Below are positions 7,950 through 10,551 of a stretch of DNA of 10,551 nt, piece by piece. Position 1 is the stretch's first letter. Each line of letters starts with the position of its first letter. A program made the position numbers and the translations under genes. The notes beneath the pieces are model-generated. The model saw nothing but the letters and a program-made list of their open reading frames with translations, was not told the DNA's origin and made no database searches. The stretch comes from Terana coerulea (lineage: Eukaryota > Basidiomycota > Agaricomycetes > Polyporales > Phanerochaetaceae), in the NCBI GenBank assembly GCA_024811115.1, contig JAKOGH010001076.1, forward strand, positions 1 to 10,551. The letters run 5' to 3'.

Positions 7950-8286
7950 GGAGCCGTGCGTGAGCGCTTGAATTGCGGCTTGGTCTGCTTCACGCGTCCA
8001 CCACCCTCCTCACCGTCTAGACTCTAAACGCGGCATGACCTGAGCAATCTTAAGGCAATCAATGCGTAAATAGCCATCGATTTCGAATGTAGAGTCTGAG
8101 TTCGTTCAGACAAAGAGACATTTCTCAGGACACCCGCGCCGTCGCTGGGCACCACGCTCATAGGTTGGGCCTTGTTTCCACATTGACACGACCGGAGGCT
8201 GATAACATTAAACTTTTGCAGATCGGCTTCCGTGATGCAAGTGCCGTTCCACGCATCTGATGTGCCCTGCGGGCGGATGTGGACCA

Positions 8287-8360
8287 TGCCGATCGAGGGC
8301 CCGGGATTTACTTTCGCTCAGGGGCTACCCGGCGGAAGCAAACAACATACGGAATCCGAC
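8287..8360 (+). promoter_or_regulatory. Upstream element of gene D
   Basis: GCCGATCGAGGGCCCGGG, then CAGGGGCTACCC and GCGGAAGCAA (8332-8341). The run ACAACATACGGAATCCG continues the match to gene A. TTACTTTCGC (8308-8317) is a weak inverted partner of GCGGAAGCAA. Confidence 0.7.
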
Positions 8361-8392
8361 GAAGTATAGATCCCCCAATGGAGCCGAAAACA

Positions 8393-8449
8393 TATAAAAG
8401 CAATATTCAGTGACCACAGTTTGGCATCCAACCAACCTACTCAACCACT
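8393..8449 (+). promoter_or_regulatory. Core promoter of gene D
   Basis: TATAAAA at 8393-8399, CTCAACCACT at 8440-8449, and ATG at 8492. The intact core promoter contrasts with the ruined reading frame. Confidence 0.65.
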
Positions 8450-8589
8450 TCCAACTACTCGTCTACTCCCACTCGTACGTCTGATCTACGCATGTTTACC
8501 AAGATCTACACCACTGCGTTTCTCGCCTTCATCATTGCCACTGTTTAGGCTAGTCCTGTCCCTCAGGATGCAACCACGCCGACCACGAC

Positions 8590-9605
8590 GGCCGTGACCA
8601 CAGCCGCCAGCAGCACGAGCACGACGATTGCGCCCACGAGCACCATCAGCTCGACAACCACAGCGCCCGTCACTACGAACACCGACAGTTCGACGGTCTC
8701 GGTATCGATGTCCATCAGTACCGACGGCTCGACCACCACAATGGCCGTGCCTACGAGTACAAGCACAAGCGTTAGTAGCACGTCGGCATCCCCTGGAACC
8801 ATGAGCTCCAGCTCGACCGTCACGGTGTCTACATCTACGAGCGCCAGCAGCTCGGCGACCTCGATGACTGCGCCTACAAGCACCAGCATTGCGTCTGCGA
8901 GCATTGCCAGCAGCTCGACAGCTGCGGAGTCTGTATCTACGAGCACAAGCAGCTCGGCGTTCACAGTACGGGCCCTACAAACACAAGCGCCAGTAGCACG
9001 ACGTCTACCATTGCGGCCATGGGCGCGAGCAGCTCAATGAGCACAAGCGCCGACAACTCATCAACCTCGACACCCGTACCTACGAGCACTACCGCTAGCA
9101 GCACGACGGTCGCCACTGTGTCCACGAGCATCGTTCCTACGAGCACAAGCGCCAGCAGCACGACGTCCACCACTGCGGCCACGAGTACGAGCAGCTTGAT
9201 GAGCGCAAGCACCGACAGCTCATCGACCTCGACACCTGTACCTACGAGCACTAGCGACAGCAGCACTGCGGCTGCGAGCACCAGTAGCTCGACGGTCTCG
9301 GCACCTGGGACCACAAGCATCAGCAGTTCAACCACTGCGTCGCTTGTGTCGACGAGCACCAGCAGCTCGACGGTCGCAGTCCTCCAACCTCGAGCTCCGC
9401 GGTTATGACAGCCGTTTCTTCGAGCAGCACGTTGTCCACCCTCACGCCCACAAGCACCGGCAGCTCCACGACCTCGACACCCGTGCCAACGACAAGTGCC
9501 AGCAGCGTAGCGGCCGCCGCTGTGACCACAAGTACCACGGTGACTGTATCTACGGGCGCCATCAGCTCGACGTCAACTATTGCGGCCACCAGCAGCAGCG
9601 CGTGA
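8590..9605 (+). repeat. Ser/Thr-codon low-complexity tract
   Basis: Repeated AGC/ACG/TCG/ACC codons (units such as ACGAGCACAAGC and AGCAGCTCGACG) encode the mucin-like region of gene D. The opposite strand shows long hydrophobic Val/Leu-rich open frames that are only the complement of this repeat. Confidence 0.8.
8968..9288 (+). repeat. Tandem duplication, 162-bp period
   Basis: About 8968-9126 and 9130-9288 align at an offset of 162 nt (54 codons). For example ACAAGCGCCAGTAGCACGAC at 8983 corresponds to 9145, and CTCGACACCCGTACCTACGA at 9066 to the similar run at 9228. The period is a multiple of three, so it kept the coding frame when it formed. Confidence 0.65.
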
Positions 9606-9742
9606 CGACCGAAACGGTTGTCCCTGCGAGCACGAGCGCGGGCAGCCTGACTTAGTTCTCGCTGCGCCTACGACCAGTTCGACGGCGGTGCGCAACGTCA
9701 CCATCGGCGGTGTCACGTACACCAACCAAAATGAGCCTTCGT

Positions 9743-9784
9743 GTAATGATGCTCGACCAGCGCTGACATGCATTCAACTTATCG
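9743..9784 (+). other. Former intron 1 of gene D with lost acceptor
   Basis: GTAATG..CGCTGACATG..TTATCG aligns with intron 1 of B (GTGAGT..CGCTGACATG..TTATAG), but the terminal AG is CG and it is 14 nt shorter. It is 42 nt, in phase 1, and open in frame, so unspliced RNA would stay readable here. Confidence 0.5.
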
Positions 9785-9923
9785 GGCAATGGTGGCGAAG
9801 CTGCTTGCCTCGTGGTCGTACCAGCTGGTGTACCAAGAAGCGTGGCGTCACCCTGGATGCCTCCACCGGCGGGAGCTCCCAGGAAGATGGTGAGATCACT
9901 TTCCTCAATCAGAACTTCGTTGC

Positions 9924-10050
9924 TTAGGGCCCTGACGTGCTTCCGAGCTTGAAAGCACCACACTCGTCCGCGGGATCAGCGCGGGCAATGAGGTTCTCGA
10001 AAGCGCGCACGGTGCGGAGCTTGTGGCCGTGTTGCTTTTAGTGCGTGCGA
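9924..10050 (-). other. Coding-like fragment, unknown protein
   Basis: A minus-strand frame from just inside 10050 to TAA at 9926-9924 reads HGHKLRTVRAFENLIARA, then DPADECGAFKLGSTSGP. Nearly every codon ends in G or C as in the TPS exons, and no such bias is expected of a shadow frame. No start codon lies in this frame after the upstream TAA, so it would be a last exon or a remnant. I do not recognise the protein. Its stop overlaps that of gene D. Confidence 0.35.
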
Positions 10051-10218
10051 GCGCTTGCCACCATCACGTTCGTCACTTGGGGCATGGACCGGGACCGGGG
10101 CGGGGCGACGATGAGGGATAGGTGAGAGGGATAGGGCTTCGGGACGCCGCGACGAGTAGGGTGGTTCAGCTGGATGGTCAAACCCGGGGCGGTAGCCAGT
10201 TTGGACAAGGGGCTCGGC

Positions 10219-10435
10219 TCACGAGCCCATGATGCTGTGGCGCAACCGAGCGGGGTTGAAGCCGTGCATGACGGCGGGGCCGAGACTACTTACAGAAAAC
10301 GCGAAACCTAAGGCGCTAGAATGATGGCAGGTGAGACGACCCTGAGTGGTATGAGGATAGGACGTACGGAGCGGCGAACTGGCAGGGCCTGCAGCAAGGA
10401 ACGGCGAGGGCGGCGATGGTCTTAGAGGCATGCAT
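10219..10435 (-). pseudogene. Signal-peptide-like start with TATA box, probably frame-broken
   Basis: On the minus strand TTTATAAA (10458-10451) is followed by ATG at 10435, giving MHASKTIAALAV and then a poor sequence. A shift of one base at about 10398 gives LAAGPASSPL, which completes a signal-peptide-like stretch, and stays open to a TGA at 10219. It may be the 5' end of the gene whose 3' end is at 9924. Weak evidence; the TATA box lies unusually close to the ATG. Confidence 0.3.
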
Positions 10436-10551
10436 CTTGAAATGCGGTGATTTATAAAGTGTGGCGTTTTGGTCGTGTCGTGGAAGGGTTTTAGGGGTCT
10501 TGTGAAGTCTTATAAGATAATAAGGTGAGTAAATTAAAGCAAGTCAGGCCG

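Larger units (their letters stand above)
6708..8563 (-). repeat. Inverted segmental duplication, right arm (C-D pair)
   Basis: Inverted counterpart of 1-1855. The inner end is near 6708, where the match to the 3' flank of B stops. The outer match runs at least through the signal peptide of D, where the left arm reaches the window edge. The spacer between arms is about 4.85 kb and holds the TPS gene. Confidence 0.85.
8492..9927 (+). pseudogene. Gene D: mucin-like secreted protein, broken by a stop and frameshifts
   Basis: ATG at 8492 opens a signal peptide almost the same as that of gene A, but codon 19 is TAG (8546-8548) where A has CAG. The same frame then runs as a Ser/Thr/Ala-rich, mucin-like chain to about 8965. 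The chain continues in other frames after shifts near 8966, 9383, 9600 and 9650. Past about 9690 it becomes an ordinary sequence (NVTIGGVTYTNQNEPS), then a Cys/Trp-containing segment and VTLDASTGG (LDASTG at 9852-9869), the motif found in exon 2 of B and C. The frame ends in TAG at 9925. The donor-like GTGAGA at 9891 lies where B and C have their second intron. Intact, such a protein would be heavily O-glycosylated at the cell surface (inference). Base errors could explain some shifts, but the stop is a clean C-to-T change. Confidence 0.75.

Noticed and set aside
8563..9589. Long Val/Leu-rich minus-strand frames resembling membrane proteins
   Set aside because: They are the complement of the Ser/Thr codon repeat of gene D; AGC and ACG triplets read backwards give Ala, Arg, Val and Leu. 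The plus strand has the signal peptide and family motif.

Overview
The window looks like nuclear DNA from a filamentous basidiomycete, probably an Agaricomycete. The evidence is GC-rich coding exons split by many 49-63 nt GT..AG introns with CTRAY-like branch sites, a trehalose-6-phosphate synthase (TPS) gene with the GT20 plus HAD-phosphatase layout, and small secreted proteins with mucin-like or acidic tails. Species is not assigned. No tRNA, rRNA, CRISPR array or intact transposon was seen.

Layout. Four homologous small secreted-protein genes form two head-to-head pairs: A (minus, cut by the left edge) with B (plus, starts 1209), and C (minus, starts 7354) with D (plus, starts 8492). C is the paralogue of B, and D of A. 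The two pairs with their ~1.1 kb divergent promoters and the 3' flanks of B and C are inverted copies of each other (about 1-1855 against about 6708-8563), so an old inverted segmental duplication flanks the single TPS gene (minus, 5504-2239).

Genes. B (147 aa) and C (145 aa) are intact three-exon genes with the same intron phases and intron lengths (56 and 52 nt). D is a Ser/Thr-rich mucin-like relative, ruined by a TAG in the signal peptide (codon 19, where A keeps CAG) and by several frameshifts. Its 3' end still carries the family's LDAST exon. All four promoters share a GC-rich element with GCGGAAGCAA, a TATA box about 100 nt before the ATG, and CTCAACCACT about 45 nt past the TATA. A hairpin sits almost exactly midway in both divergent regions.

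The TPS gene has ten exons. Exons 1 and 5-10 are clean, but exons 2-4 (the GT20 core) hold about seven small frame breaks and one in-frame stop as the sequence stands. The protein remains well preserved between the breaks, so this is either very recent inactivation or poor base quality in that stretch. The C-terminal phosphatase-like domain lacks key HAD catalytic residues and is probably regulatory.

The stretch 5650-6560 holds no gene I can support. The right end (9928-10551) has a coding-like fragment and a signal-peptide-like start on the minus strand, possibly a decayed gene convergent with D.
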